A stretch of 55,025 nt of DNA from Propionibacteriales bacterium (GCA_025929075.1 JAICMS010000004.1:1-55025); one strand, 5' to 3'. Shown: positions 9,301 to 17,337, counted from the stretch's first letter. Notes: generated by a model from the sequence alone, not told the origin. Made by a program: numbers and translations.

Positions 9301-9876
9301 GACCACGAGCACGGGCCGCTCGCCCTCCCAGCCAGCGAGTGCCCGCTGGACGCCGATCACCGCTGCCTTGGCTTGGAGCAGGTCCTGTGCGGTCTCGACG
9401 ACCACCGCGTCGACCCCACCTTCGAGCAAGCCACGCGCTTGCTCCCGATAGGCGTCCCTGAGCGCCGCGAAGCCGACCTGGCCGAGGCTGGGCAGCTTGG
9501 TGCCGGGACCGACCGAGCCGAGCACCCACCGCGGCCGGCCCGCGCTGGCCGAAGCATCCGCGCTGTCCCGGGCGATGCTTGCCGCGGCGAAGGCCAGCTC
9601 GTGGATCCGGTCCTCGATGCCGTACTCCGCCAGGTTCGCCAGGTTGGCACCGAACGAATTCGTCTCGACGCAGTCGGCTCCGGCCGCGAAGTAGGCGTCG
9701 TGAATGGCGCGCACAACGTCGGGTCGTGTGACGTTGAGTATCTCGTTGCAGCCGTCGAGCCCGGCGAAGTCGTCGGCGGAGAGGCTCTGCTGTTGGAGCA
9801 TCGTCCCCATCGCACCGTCTGCGACCACCACCCGCTCAGCAAGGGCAGCTCGCAGGGACCGAGGGTCAGAAGGCAC
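6391..9876 (-). CDS. metH: Cobalamin-dependent methionine synthase
   Basis: Transfers the methyl group of methyltetrahydrofolate to homocysteine via cobalamin. All four modules appear in order over 1161 residues: the homocysteine domain with zinc-cysteine motifs (LNCATGP, then GGCCGTTPEH near 300); the pterin-binding domain (SIGERTNANGSKAF, later LGVSNVSFGLSP); the B12-binding module with DVHDIGKN near residue 735 (the DxHxxG cobalt ligand) and GMSGLLVKST; and the C-terminal activation domain (RYSFGYPACPDLEDR). The frame stays open to 10071, but homology begins at VPSDPRSL, and a GTG at 9876 is preceded by TAGGCT-N7, the leaderless pattern seen in its neighbours. This start also avoids overlap with the divergent PAC2 gene. 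No cobalamin riboswitch fits in the 67-base gap. Confidence 0.96.
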   Translation of the reverse strand: MPSDPRSLRAALAERVVVADGAMGTMLQQQSLSADDFAGLDGCNEILNVTRPDVVRAIHDAYFAAGADCVETNSFGANLANLAEYGIEDRIHELAFAAASIARDSADASASAGRPRWVLGSVGPGTKLPSLGQVGFAALRDAYREQARGLLEGGVDAVVVETAQDLLQAKAAVIGVQRALAGWEGERPVLVVSVTVETTGTMLLGTEIGAALTALEPLGIDLIGLNCATGPSEMSEHLRHLSRSTRIGLSCMPNAGLPQLTTDGARYPLTPQELADAHDTFTRDFGLALVGGCCGTTPEHVFAVVERVGGRPVTGRRPRPEPAVSSLYQQVPFRQETSYLSIGERTNANGSKAFREAMLGGRWDDCVDIARAQIRDGAHVLDLCVDYVGRDGVADMRQLAPRLATSSTLPIMIDSTEPAVVEAGLEAFGGRCIVNSVNYEDGDGPGSRFAQVMPLVTEHGAAVVALTIDEEGQARTAERKVAVASRLIDDLTGRWGMAPDDVIVDCLTFPIATGQEETRRDALETIDAIAEVKRRFPRVQTTLGVSNVSFGLSPVARAVLNSVFLHECVKAGLDSAIIHAARILPLSRIPDDQRQTALDLVHDRRRNGYDPLARLLELFATADQLQSRRSLAEELAGLPLSERLQRRIIDGVRAGLEGDLDEALATGRPALDIVNDDLLAGMKVVGDLFGAGEMQLPFVLQSAEVMKASVAHLEPAMDKVDDRGRGTIVLATVKGDVHDIGKNLVDIILSNNGYTVVNLGIKQPISSILAAAEDNDADAIGMSGLLVKSTVVMKENLEEINSRAAAGRWPVLLGGAALTRAYVENDLAGLYDGEVRYARDAFEGLRLMDAVMAVKRGEPDAALPPLRPRRVRVDAPAVVAGEPVAPGRSDVSRTHPVPEPPFWGPRTVRGVPLADFAAYLDERATFLGQWGLRGSRGQGPSYDDLVAAEGRPRLRAWLDRIATEQILEPAVRYGYWPCWSEGDDLVVLDPTDRSTELARFRFPRQRRDRFLCLADFFRPHDSGEADVVALQVVTMGSRVSAVTAELFAKGAYRDYLELHGLSVQLTEALAEFWHARVRSELGFGADDSADLGEVFRQGYRGSRYSFGYPACPDLEDRAKLVGLVDADQIGVTLSEECQLHPEQSTDAIVVHHPEAKYFNAR

Positions 9877-9883
9877 GCTCGCC

Positions 9884-9889
9884 AGCCTA
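9884..9889 (-). promoter_or_regulatory. -10 box of metH (leaderless type)
   Basis: TAGGCT on the minus strand, 7 bases before the GTG at 9876, so transcription would begin at or next to the start codon. Confidence 0.55.
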
Positions 9890-9931
9890 ATGACCCGCCT
9901 CGCGAGACCAGTCCGGATGGCCTCGGCAAAG

Positions 9932-9937
9932 TAGGCT
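9932..9937 (+). promoter_or_regulatory. -10 box of the PAC2 gene (leaderless type)
   Basis: TAGGCT followed by 6 bases and the GTG at 9944. The divergent metH gene has the identical hexamer, so the 67-base gap carries two back-to-back leaderless promoters. Confidence 0.6.
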
Positions 9938-9943
9938 GACCCA

Positions 9944-10792
9944 GTGATCGAGATCGAGGCCGAGGCCGACCTCACCGACGCCACGGTGATCGCCGCGTTC
10001 GAGGGGTGGAACGACGCGGGCGAGGCGGCGAGCGATGCGGTCTCCCACCTTCTGGTCTCGTGGAAGGCCACCTTGCTCGCAGGCTTCGATCCCGAGGACT
10101 ACTACGACTTCCAGGTGAACCGGCCACATGTCGGCTTCGACTCCGAGGGAGAGCGTGAGCTGTCCTGGCGCACCACGTCGTTCTGGCGCTGTGGCGACGG
10201 GCCGGAGGGCCGTGATGTGGTGCTGGTCACCGGAATCGAGCCCAACCTGCGTTGGCGGGCGTTCGCCACGGAGTTCCTCGACTACGTGTGCGGCATCGGG
10301 GCGACGACATTGGTGACTCTCGGCTCGCTGCTCGCCGACGTCCCGCACACTCGCCCTGTCCCGGTCAACGGCATTTCGTCCGATCCGGCCCTCGCCGAGC
10401 AGCACGGTCTCGAGCCGTCCCGCTACACCGGACCGACCGGGATCGTGGGTGTCATCCAGGAGCTCGCGCAGGGCCGTGGGCTGGCAGCAATGTCGTACTG
10501 GGCCGCGGTGCCCCACTACGTCGCGCAGCCGCCGGCCCCTAAGGCGACGCTCGCTCTGCTCGGCCGGGTAGAGGATCTGCTCGGCACCACGGTGGACCTC
10601 CGCGGACTTCCGGACGAGGCCAAGGCTTGGGAGCGGGGTGTCGACGAGCTGGCCGAGGACGACTCCGACATCGCCGACTACGTCCGCTCGCTGGAGGACG
10701 AGCGTGACACCGCCGACCTCCCCGAGGCCAGCGGCGACGCCATCGCCCGGGAGTTCGAGCGCTACCTCAGGCGTCGCGGCGAGAGCAGCTGA
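9944..10792 (+). CDS. PAC2 family protein (proteasome-assembly-chaperone-2-like)
   Basis: A 282-residue soluble protein of the PAC2 family (PF09754), recognisable from AFEGWNDAGEAASDA near the start, the central GIEPNLRWRAF, and the Gly/Leu-rich TLVTLGSLLADVPHTRP. The C-terminal third is acidic and probably helical, ending in a short basic tail (RYLRRRGESS). Actinobacterial members are common next to metH and mshC; their biochemical role is not settled, and a link to proteasome assembly is only an analogy with the eukaryotic chaperone. GTG start with TAGGCT six bases upstream and no ribosome site, hence probably leaderless. Confidence 0.88.
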   Translation: MIEIEAEADLTDATVIAAFEGWNDAGEAASDAVSHLLVSWKATLLAGFDPEDYYDFQVNRPHVGFDSEGERELSWRTTSFWRCGDGPEGRDVVLVTGIEPNLRWRAFATEFLDYVCGIGATTLVTLGSLLADVPHTRPVPVNGISSDPALAEQHGLEPSRYTGPTGIVGVIQELAQGRGLAAMSYWAAVPHYVAQPPAPKATLALLGRVEDLLGTTVDLRGLPDEAKAWERGVDELAEDDSDIADYVRSLEDERDTADLPEASGDAIAREFERYLRRRGESS

Positions 10793-10825
10793 CGGCGGTC
10801 CCATCCCGCGCGGCGACCCCGCCCG

Positions 10826-12052
10826 TCAGAGGCTGACGCCCAGCGAATCTGCGACCACGGCGCGGACGAGGTCCGCGGCACCCTCGATCACGTGTCCCCC
10901 GCTCTCGGTCCACGCGTCGACGGCGGCCAGCGCACGCGGTGCGTCGAGGTCGTCGGCCAGGGCGGCTCGTACGTCGAGCGCACAGGACCCAGCGTCGGGC
11001 CCCCCGCGTTTGACTGCCTCCGACCAGCGCGAGAGCCGCTTCAGGCCAGTGTCGAGCACCTCGTCGGTCCACTCCCAGTCAGCTCGGTAGTACTGCCCCA
11101 GCAGGGCCAGCCTGATTGCCCGCGGGTCGACGTCATCGGCCCGCAAAGCGCTCACCAACACCAGGTTGCCAAGGGACTTCGACATCTTCTCGCCGCGGTA
11201 GCCGACCATACCGGCGTGGACGTAGGCCTTGGCGAACTCGACGGCGGGGTCGGCGACGTGCGCATGACTGGCCGACATCTCATGATGTGGGAAGCTCAGG
11301 TCGCTGCCGCCGCCCTGAACGTCGAAGGCGGCGCCGAGGTAGTGGCGCGCGATTGCGGTGCACTCCACATGCCACCCCGGCCGCCCCGGGCCGAGAGCCG
11401 TCGGCCAGGCCGGCTCTCCCTCCCGCTGGCGGCGCCACAGCAGCGGGTCGAGCGGGTCGCGCTTCCCGGCCCGGTCCGGGTCGCCTCCCCGGCCGGGGAA
11501 GAGCGCAAGCATCTCCTCCCTGCCGAGCCGGCTGACCGAGCCGAACTGGGGGTCGGCAGCGATCGGGAAATAGAGGTCGTCGTCGACGCGGTAGGTAGCC
11601 TCTCGCCGGCCGAGTTCCTCGACGAGGTCGACGATGATCGGGATCGCTTCCACCGCTCCGACGAAGTGGTCGGGCGGTACGACGGCAAGTGCCTCCATGT
11701 CGGTGCGGAACAGCTCGGTTTCGCGCTCGGCGAGCGCGGCCCAGTCTTCCCCGGTCTCTGCGGCGCGTTGCAGGAGCGGGTCGTCGACGTCGGTCACATT
11801 CTGCACGTAGTGGACCCGATGGCCGGCCTCGGTCCACGCGCGGACGGCGAGGTCGAACGCGACGTACGTGGCTGCGTGGCCGATGTGGGTGGCGTCGTAC
11901 GGCGTGATGCCGCACACGTAGAGGCGGACATCGCCGGCCGGCGTCACGTCACGCACAGTGCCCGACCGGTCGTCGTACAGAGTGAGGGATGGCGCATCAC
12001 CGAGGACGGACCTGGCATGCTCTGTCCGGACCGGCCGAGACCATGCACGCAT
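10826..12052 (-). CDS. mshC: L-cysteine:1D-myo-inositol 2-amino-2-deoxy-alpha-D-glucopyranoside ligase
   Basis: ATP-dependent ligase joining cysteine to GlcN-Ins in mycothiol synthesis, a paralogue of cysteinyl-tRNA synthetase. The class-I signatures are a HIGH-type THIGHAATY near residue 57 and KMSKS inside [10 protein letters not shown] near 295. Zinc-site residues typical of the CysRS fold are visible as YVCGITPYD and the later WHVECTAI and [12 protein letters not shown]. The length of 408 residues, without the long CysRS C-terminal domain, fits MshC rather than CysS. Neighbouring SCO1664-like, DUF3090 and phosphatase genes are its usual partners in actinobacteria. TAGGCT lies 7 bases before the ATG. 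Confidence 0.95.
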   Translation of the reverse strand: MRAWSRPVRTEHARSVLGDAPSLTLYDDRSGTVRDVTPAGDVRLYVCGITPYDATHIGHAATYVAFDLAVRAWTEAGHRVHYVQNVTDVDDPLLQRAAETGEDWAALAERETELFRTDMEALAVVPPDHFVGAVEAIPIIVDLVEELGRREATYRVDDDLYFPIAADPQFGSVSRLGREEMLALFPGRGGDPDRAGKRDPLDPLLWRRQREGEPAWPTALGPGRPGWHVECTAIARHYLGAAFDVQGGGSDLSFPHHEMSASHAHVADPAVEFAKAYVHAGMVGYRGEKMSKSLGNLVLVSALRADDVDPRAIRLALLGQYYRADWEWTDEVLDTGLKRLSRWSEAVKRGGPDAGSCALDVRAALADDLDAPRALAAVDAWTESGGHVIEGAADLVRAVVADSLGVSL

Positions 12053-12059
12053 GGTCGCC

Positions 12060-12065
12060 AGCCTA
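12060..12065 (-). promoter_or_regulatory. -10 box of mshC (leaderless type)
   Basis: TAGGCT on the minus strand, 7 bases before the ATG at 12052, with no ribosome site between. It lies in the 27-base gap after the SCO1664-like gene, so mshC may have its own promoter. Confidence 0.55.
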
Positions 12066-12079
12066 AAGGAAGCGTCGAG

Positions 12080-12868
12080 TCAGAACGCCGGCCATGGGAT
12101 CGCGGGCCACGACTCGTCCGGGCTCGGCATCGCTGCTTCGCGCCGTAGTCGCCTGGCTCGGACCGCGAGCGCCTCGATCTCGCCAGCGGCGAGGCAGGCT
12201 TCGAGTCGCGACCGCAGCCGACCGGCCAGCGCATCCTCGAGCCGGTCCAGCGCCTCCAGATCGGCCTCGCGTAGCGATTCCCCGCCCCAACCCCACAACA
12301 CGGTGCGAAGTTTCGGGTCGTTATGGAAGCAGACGCCGTGGTCGCAGCCCCAGATGGAACCCGCCGGGTCGGGGAGGACATGGCCGCCCTTGCGATCAGC
12401 GTTGTTGACCACGACATCGAAGACGGCCATCGACCGCAGCCGGGGGTCGTCGCGGTGCACGAGCAACACCGGATCGCCCTTGTGGTCCTCGGCTTCCAGG
12501 ATGGGCATCCACCCCGGCTCCAGCCCGTCCGTCGCAACCACGTCGATGAACGACTCGTCGGTGACGTCGATCCAGCGCTGCACCATGCCGGTGCCGAACC
12601 GGCCGTCGCGGACAACCGTGGGCGGTACGAGGCTCCAGCCGCCGGCCTCCGACACCAGTCGGGCCGCCAGCTCGCGCCCGGCGAGCGTGCCATGCGGGAA
12701 GTCCCACAGCGGCCGCTCACCTGCCACCGGCTTGTAGATGCAGGTCAGGCTGACGCCGGACAGTTCAACGGTGCCGAGGAACGACGCGTTGGAGGCGTCC
12801 ACGAGCCGCCCCTGCAACTCCAGCGATCCGCGCAGCAGGATCTCTTCGACGTCGGCTTCGCCTGCCAC
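12080..12868 (-). CDS. SCO1664 family protein (phosphatidylinositol-kinase-like fold)
   Basis: About 262 residues, a conserved actinobacterial family found with DUF3090 and mshC. The central part resembles PI3/PI4-kinase or HipA-type catalytic loops: FDVVVNNADRKGGHVL (a DR..H loop) followed by WGCDHGVCFH, where the Asp would be a metal ligand; the N-terminal part has TCIYKPVAGERPLWDFP with a candidate ATP-contacting Lys. The substrate is unknown. The start is uncertain: I use the GTG at 12868 (VDVAGEADVEEILL), 11 bases after the DUF3090 stop region; TTG at 12889 would overlap that gene. Probably cotranscribed with DUF3090. Confidence 0.82.
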   Translation of the reverse strand: MAGEADVEEILLRGSLELQGRLVDASNASFLGTVELSGVSLTCIYKPVAGERPLWDFPHGTLAGRELAARLVSEAGGWSLVPPTVVRDGRFGTGMVQRWIDVTDESFIDVVATDGLEPGWMPILEAEDHKGDPVLLVHRDDPRLRSMAVFDVVVNNADRKGGHVLPDPAGSIWGCDHGVCFHNDPKLRTVLWGWGGESLREADLEALDRLEDALAGRLRSRLEACLAAGEIEALAVRARRLRREAAMPSPDESWPAIPWPAF

Positions 12869-12878
12869 GTCGACGGCG

Positions 12879-13508
12879 TCAGCCGGCAATGCGTTTGAAC
12901 CCGTTGGAGCGCGGGCAAAGGTGCCCGTCGGGATCGATCGGCCCACCACAGAACTGGCACGAAGGACGGCCTGCCGACACCACCGTCTGAGCCCGCTGCA
13001 CGAACGACCTTGCCCGCGCGGGGTCGAGCCGAACGATGACGACCTCGCTGGCTTCGACCTCGACACCGGCTTCCACCTCGACGAGAGCCTCCACATCCTC
13101 CTCCGCCGTGTCTTCCTCGTCTTCGGCGTCTCCGATCGACACGATCTCTGTCTCGTCGGAGACCGGGAAGAGCTCGATCACCACGACGCGGGCGTCGTCC
13201 TCCCAGCTCAGCGTCATCGTGCCGACTCGGAACTCCTCGTCGATCGGCTGGTCGAGTGGCTCGTTGTCCTCGAGGTCGGCGGGTGCGACGGCGGGAATGC
13301 TCGGGTCGCCGCCAGTGCGGCGAAGCGCCTCGTCGAGCAGCAGGTCGAGCCGCTCGGCGAGGATCGACACCTGCTGCTTCTCCAGGGCGACGCTGACGAG
13401 GCGGCTCTGCTGGCGGGCCTGCAGGAAGAACGTCCGCTGCCCCGGCGGACCCACGGTGCCCGCAACGAACCGCTCGGGCGCGTCGAAGTTGTGCACGACC
13501 ATGGCCAT
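12879..13508 (-). CDS. DUF3090 family protein (YPO-/Rv2134c-like conserved actinobacterial protein)
   Basis: A 209-residue protein starting MAMVVHNFDAPERFVAGTVG, the typical DUF3090 opening. The middle is a very acidic run (about residues 125-155, rich in Glu/Asp/Val), and the end carries a small zinc-finger-like cluster CQFCGGPIDPDGHLCPRS. Function is not known; the fixed association with a histidine phosphatase, a kinase-like SCO1664 protein and mshC suggests a shared process. The ATG at 13508 has TAGGCT six bases upstream; a second ATG two codons later is possible. Confidence 0.88.
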   Translation of the reverse strand: MAMVVHNFDAPERFVAGTVGPPGQRTFFLQARQQSRLVSVALEKQQVSILAERLDLLLDEALRRTGGDPSIPAVAPADLEDNEPLDQPIDEEFRVGTMTLSWEDDARVVVIELFPVSDETEIVSIGDAEDEEDTAEEDVEALVEVEAGVEVEASEVVIVRLDPARARSFVQRAQTVVSAGRPSCQFCGGPIDPDGHLCPRSNGFKRIAG

Positions 13509-13514
13509 ACGTCG

Positions 13515-13520
13515 AGCCTA
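13515..13520 (-). promoter_or_regulatory. -10 box of the DUF3090 gene (leaderless type)
   Basis: TAGGCT on the minus strand, 6 bases before the ATG at 13508, inside the 20-base gap behind the phosphatase gene. Confidence 0.55.
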
Positions 13521-13528
13521 CGGGCGGC

Positions 13529-14224
13529 TCAGACGCCGGTGTCGCCGCCCACGGCGGCGTCGCCGCTCCGCGGCCGCCTTCTCCGTCGGGGCGGCGCCAG
13601 ATCGGACAGGCTCCCATGCTCGTTGAGTCGCACCACGAACGGTCGTAGCGGCGTGTAGGTGATCACCGAGACCGATCCCGGGTCGACAACGATCCGCTGG
13701 AAGCTGTCCAGGTGCATCCCCAGTGCGTCGGCGAGCACGCTCTTGATGAGGTCGCCGTGGGTGACCGCGACCCACAAGGCGGCGTCGCCATGCTCGGCCG
13801 CCACGGCCGCGTCGGCGTCGCGCACCGCGGCCACCCCACGCGCCTGCATGTCCCGAAGGGACTCACCGCCAGGGAACGTCGCACCTGACGGGTACTGCTG
13901 CACGACCCTCCACAGCGGTTGCTTGGCGAGCCGCTTCAGCTCCTGGCCCGACCACTCGCCGTACGCACACTCCGTGAGCCGGGCGTCGACCTTCGTCGGC
14001 GGTGTCCCTGGATGGGCAGCCGCGATGGCCCGGGCCGTCTGGCGGCAGCGCTCCAAGGGGCTGGTCATGATCACTGCGATCGGCAGCCCGGCGATCCGAG
14101 CACCGATGTCTGCGGCCTGGCGGTGGCCGATCTCGTCGAGCGATACCCCGGGGGTGCGGCCGGCCAGCACGCCTGTGCTGTTTGCTGACGAACGCCCATG
14201 TCGCACCAGCAAGACCGTCGCCAC
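13529..14224 (-). CDS. Histidine phosphatase superfamily protein (MSMEG_4193 type)
   Basis: A phosphoglycerate-mutase-like phosphatase of 231 residues. The catalytic RHG motif is at the very start (VATVLLVRHGRSSAN); the second Arg is in MTSPLERCRQTA; the acid/base Glu is in LTECAYGEWSG; the second catalytic His is in VAVTHGDLIKS. The C-terminus ends in a basic and then Gly/Asp-rich tail. The GTG at 14224 puts the RHG at residue 8-10, normal for the family, and TAAGGT lies 7 bases upstream; the frame is open further but has no homology there. Substrate unknown. It heads the phosphatase-DUF3090-SCO1664-mshC row. Confidence 0.9.
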   Translation of the reverse strand: MATVLLVRHGRSSANSTGVLAGRTPGVSLDEIGHRQAADIGARIAGLPIAVIMTSPLERCRQTARAIAAAHPGTPPTKVDARLTECAYGEWSGQELKRLAKQPLWRVVQQYPSGATFPGGESLRDMQARGVAAVRDADAAVAAEHGDAALWVAVTHGDLIKSVLADALGMHLDSFQRIVVDPGSVSVITYTPLRPFVVRLNEHGSLSDLAPPRRRRRPRSGDAAVGGDTGV

Positions 14225-14231
14225 GCATGTC

Positions 14232-14237
14232 ACCTTA
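14232..14237 (-). promoter_or_regulatory. -10 box of the histidine phosphatase gene (leaderless type)
   Basis: TAAGGT on the minus strand, 7 bases before the GTG at 14224. Confidence 0.5.
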
Positions 14238-14261
14238 GAGGCCGCGATCGCCGCTGGGCGC

Positions 14262-14267
14262 GACAAT
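14262..14267 (+). promoter_or_regulatory. -10-like box of corA (leaderless type)
   Basis: GACAAT, 6 bases before the GTG at 14274. The first base departs from TANNNT, so this is weaker than its neighbours, but spacing and position match. Confidence 0.4.
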
Positions 14268-14273
14268 GGGCGG

Positions 14274-15257
14274 GTGATCGTCGACTGCGCGGTGTACAAG
14301 GGCGGTGTCCGGGTGACGCTGCCACCGGGCGACCGCGACATCGCCGCGGCCCTGGCGGCGGCCAAACACGAGAGTGCCTTCGTCTGGATCGGGCTGTACG
14401 AGCCGACCGACGAGGAGATGGGTCAGGTTGCGGACGCGTTCGGCCTGCATCCGCTCGCCGTCGAGGACGCCGTGCGTGCTCACCAGCGGCCGAAGCTCGA
14501 GCGCTACTCCGGCGATCAGCTCTTCATGGTCCTCAAGACGCTGTGGTACGTGGACGAGAGCGACGCGGTCGAGACCGGCGAGATCGCCATCTTCGTCGGC
14601 GGCAACTACGTCGTGACGGTCCGGCACGGGTCCGGCTCGGCGCTGGCCGTGACGCGCAAGGATCTCGAGGAGCGCCGCGACGTGCTCGGACACGGTCCCT
14701 ACTCGGTGCTGCACTCCGTCTGCGACCGGGTTGTCGACGCCTACGAGCAGGTCGCCCGCGAGCTGCAGATCGACGTGGACGAGATCGAGCTGTCGGTGTT
14801 CTCCGAGCGGCGGACCAAGGACTCTCAGCGGATCTACGCCTTGAAGCGCGAGGTGGCGGAGTTCCGGCGGGCGGTCGAACCGTTGCGCGAACCAGTGTCG
14901 CGCTTCGCTCAGTGCCAGGTGGCGGGCATGCCGACGGAGGCGGCCGCGTTCTTTCGCGACGTGTTCGACCACATCGTCCGGGTGCACGAGCAGGTCGAGT
15001 CGCTCGACCACCTGCTGTCGAGCGCCCACGACGCCCTGATGGCGCGGATCTCCGTGCAGCAGAACGACGACATGCGCAAGATCTCCGCGTGGGTCGCGAT
15101 GGCGGCGATCCCGACCTTGGTCGCCGGCATCTACGGGATGAACTTCGACAACATGCCGGAGCTGCACTGGACCTACGGCTACCCGATGGCGATCGGCATC
15201 ATGGCCGTGGCGTGTCTGGTGCTCTACCGGTTGTTCAAGCGGTCCGGTTGGCTCTAG
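14274..15257 (+). CDS. corA: CorA-type magnesium/cobalt channel
   Basis: A 327-residue pentameric divalent-cation channel. A long cytoplasmic helical domain (with HPLAVEDAVRAHQRPKLERY near residue 60) leads to two C-terminal membrane helices; the selectivity motif GMN occurs in IYGMNFDNMPE and the acidic loop MPE follows as expected. A short basic tail (LFKRSGWL) ends the protein as in other CorA members. GTG start six bases after GACAAT and no ribosome site, so translation may be leaderless. It stands divergent from the phosphatase gene with a 49-base gap. Confidence 0.93.
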   Translation: MIVDCAVYKGGVRVTLPPGDRDIAAALAAAKHESAFVWIGLYEPTDEEMGQVADAFGLHPLAVEDAVRAHQRPKLERYSGDQLFMVLKTLWYVDESDAVETGEIAIFVGGNYVVTVRHGSGSALAVTRKDLEERRDVLGHGPYSVLHSVCDRVVDAYEQVARELQIDVDEIELSVFSERRTKDSQRIYALKREVAEFRRAVEPLREPVSRFAQCQVAGMPTEAAAFFRDVFDHIVRVHEQVESLDHLLSSAHDALMARISVQQNDDMRKISAWVAMAAIPTLVAGIYGMNFDNMPELHWTYGYPMAIGIMAVACLVLYRLFKRSGWL

Positions 15258-15265
15258 TCCCCGCT

Positions 15266-16321
15266 CTAAGGCTCGGCCAGGTCGGCCCGGGCACATGCGT
15301 CGGCGGCAGCAGCCAGTACCGCGGCGAAGTCGCCTCCCTGGCTGGCGAACGGCAGCACGTTGAGCGTCGTCACGCCGGCGGCGGCGTAACGCTGCATCCC
15401 CTCGGCGATGCGCTCTAGAGGTCCCACCAGAGCCGTGGCGTCCACAAGCTCGAACGGAACGGCCGCGGCGGCGTCGCGGATGCGGCCGGCGAGGTAATGC
15501 TGCTGGATCTCCTGCGCCGCCGCCTCGAAGCCCAGGCGAGTCGCCTGCTCGTTGTAGAAGCTGTGCTCGCGGCTGCCCATCCCGCCGACGTATAAGGCGA
15601 TGTAGGGCCGGACCGCATCGGCACATGCCTGCAGGTCCGTGCCGACGCTGACCGGGATCGAAGCGGCAACGTCGAACGCCCGGCCCGAGCCCGCCGCTGC
15701 TCGTGACTGTCCGGTCTTGACTCGATCGAGTCCCACGGCGACGTGTTCGGGGGTGACGAGGATTGCCAACCAGCCGTCCGCTATCTCGCCGGCGAGTTCG
15801 ACGTTGCGCGGTCCGACTGCTGCGAGATAGATGGGCAGGTCGCGACGAGGTGGCTGGAGAGCGAGCCGGAGGGCCTTGCCCGCACTTCCCGGAAGCGGCA
15901 GCGGGAAGTGCTGCCCCTCGTGAGTAACCGGCTGCCCGGTCAGCACCAGTCGAACGACGTCGACGTACTCCCGGGTCCGTTGCAGGGGCGCCTCGAACCG
16001 GACGCCGTGCCAGCCTTCGGAGACCTGCGGACCGGACACGCCCAGGCCGAGCCGGAACCGACCGGCCGAGAGCAGGTCGAGGCTGGCCGCCGTCATGGCC
16101 GTCATCGCGGGACTGCGTGCTGGGATCTGCATGACGCCGGCACCGAGCCCGATCCGGCTGGTCTGCCCGGCGAGGTAGCCGAGCACCGAGGTCGAGTCGG
16201 AGCCGTACGCCTCGGCAACCCAGGCAACGGAGTAGCCCAGCGACTCCGCCGTGCGCGTCGTCTCGGCGAGGGCTTGGACATCGGCGGTGAGCCGGTAGCC
16301 CAGGTTGACACCGAGCCGCAT
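15266..16321 (-). CDS. LLM class F420-dependent oxidoreductase
   Basis: A 351-residue luciferase-like (TIM-barrel) protein. It opens with MRLGVNLGYRL, has the AWVAEAYGSDSTSVLGYLAGQTSRIGLGAGVMQIPAR block typical of F420-using members, then LGLGVSGPQVSEGWHG and the YVDVVRLVLTGQPVTHEGQHF stretch. In actinobacteria such proteins usually use F420 rather than FMN; the substrate cannot be predicted. The ATG at 16321 is six bases after TAGGGT. The gene converges on corA with only 8 bases between stops and diverges from the aldo/keto reductase. Confidence 0.9.
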   Translation of the reverse strand: MRLGVNLGYRLTADVQALAETTRTAESLGYSVAWVAEAYGSDSTSVLGYLAGQTSRIGLGAGVMQIPARSPAMTAMTAASLDLLSAGRFRLGLGVSGPQVSEGWHGVRFEAPLQRTREYVDVVRLVLTGQPVTHEGQHFPLPLPGSAGKALRLALQPPRRDLPIYLAAVGPRNVELAGEIADGWLAILVTPEHVAVGLDRVKTGQSRAAAGSGRAFDVAASIPVSVGTDLQACADAVRPYIALYVGGMGSREHSFYNEQATRLGFEAAAQEIQQHYLAGRIRDAAAAVPFELVDATALVGPLERIAEGMQRYAAAGVTTLNVLPFASQGGDFAAVLAAAADACARADLAEP

Positions 16322-16327
16322 GGGTCG

Positions 16328-16333
16328 ACCCTA
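16328..16333 (-). promoter_or_regulatory. -10 box of the LLM oxidoreductase gene (leaderless type)
   Basis: TAGGGT on the minus strand, 6 bases before the ATG at 16321. The divergent neighbour uses the same hexamer. Confidence 0.6.
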
Positions 16334-16356
16334 CGGCCCGGCATGGTGGGGACCGT

Positions 16357-16362
16357 TAGGGT
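16357..16362 (+). promoter_or_regulatory. -10 box of the aldo/keto reductase gene (leaderless type)
   Basis: TAGGGT, 6 bases before the GTG at 16369, with no ribosome site. Confidence 0.6.
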
Positions 16363-16368
16363 CGAGGC

Positions 16369-17337
16369 GTGCTGAAGCGCTACGTCGGCCGGACCGGCCT
16401 GGAGGTGAGCCGACTCGGCCTCGGCACGATGTCGTGGGGAACCGACATCGACGAGCACGAAGCGGCCGAGCAGCTCACAGCGTTCGTGGCCGCTGGAGGC
16501 ACGTTGGTCGACACCGCCGCGCCGTACGGCGGGGGCGCCAGTGAGGAGGTCCTCGGCACACTGCTCGCCGGTACCGTCTCGCCTGAGGACGTCGTCGTCG
16601 CGACCAAGGCCGGCAGCGGTCGCCGTGACGGTGAGCACTTCGTGGACGTCTCGCGTCGTGGCTTGTTGCGCACGCTGGAGGAGTCGCTGCAGCGGCTGGG
16701 CATCGACCACGTCGACCTGTGGCAGGTGCACGTGTGGTCCGACGACGTACCGGTCGACGAGACGCTGTCGGCGCTCGACGCCGCCGTAGCATCCGGCAAG
16801 ACCCGGTACGTCGGGGTGTCGAACTACTGCGGTTGGCAGCTGGCGTTGGCGGCCGGTCACCAGGTCGAGGCAGCCGGTCGCGAGCGTTTGGCCATGGACC
16901 AGGTCGAGTACTCACTAGTCGAGCGGGGCGTCGAACGCGAGGTCGTGCCGGCGGCCGAGGCGCTCGACGTCAGCCTGCTGCCCTGGTCGCCGCTCGGCCG
17001 GGGCGTGCTGACCGGCAAGTACCGCGCTGGGGTGCCGGCCGACTCACGCGCAGCGAGCAGCCGCTTCGAGAAGTACGTCGGCGTACACCTCAACCCACGG
17101 GCCGCCGGCATCGTGGAGGCGGTGTGCCGGGCCGCCGAGGGCCTCGACCTGACGCCCGCCCAGGTGGCGCTGGCATGGGTGCGGGACCGGCCGTCCGTGG
17201 CTGCGCCGATCGTCGGAGCTCGCACCCTCGCGCAGCTGCAGGAGTTGCTCGCAGCGGAGTCGGTGAGCCTGCCCGACGAGATCGTGGCCGCGCTCGACGA
17301 CGTGTCGGCGCCCGCGACCGGTTATCCGGAGAGCTGA
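16369..17337 (+). CDS. Aldo/keto reductase
   Basis: A 322-residue NADPH-dependent (beta/alpha)8 reductase. The catalytic tetrad can be placed: Asp in LVDTAAPYGGG, Tyr in the same segment, Lys in VVATKAGSG and His in LWQVHVW. The cofactor region near the C-terminus is present as APIVGARTLAQLQE. The family acts on many aldehydes and ketones (also potassium-channel beta-subunit-like proteins); no specific substrate can be named. Starts at GTG, probably leaderless. One base separates its stop from the stop of the convergent GH15 gene. Confidence 0.92.
   Translation: MLKRYVGRTGLEVSRLGLGTMSWGTDIDEHEAAEQLTAFVAAGGTLVDTAAPYGGGASEEVLGTLLAGTVSPEDVVVATKAGSGRRDGEHFVDVSRRGLLRTLEESLQRLGIDHVDLWQVHVWSDDVPVDETLSALDAAVASGKTRYVGVSNYCGWQLALAAGHQVEAAGRERLAMDQVEYSLVERGVEREVVPAAEALDVSLLPWSPLGRGVLTGKYRAGVPADSRAASSRFEKYVGVHLNPRAAGIVEAVCRAAEGLDLTPAQVALAWVRDRPSVAAPIVGARTLAQLQELLAAESVSLPDEIVAALDDVSAPATGYPES

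Noticed and set aside
9877-9943. Cobalamin or SAM riboswitch before metH
   Set aside because: The gap between metH and PAC2 is 67 bases and the start is leaderless, leaving no room for a riboswitch.
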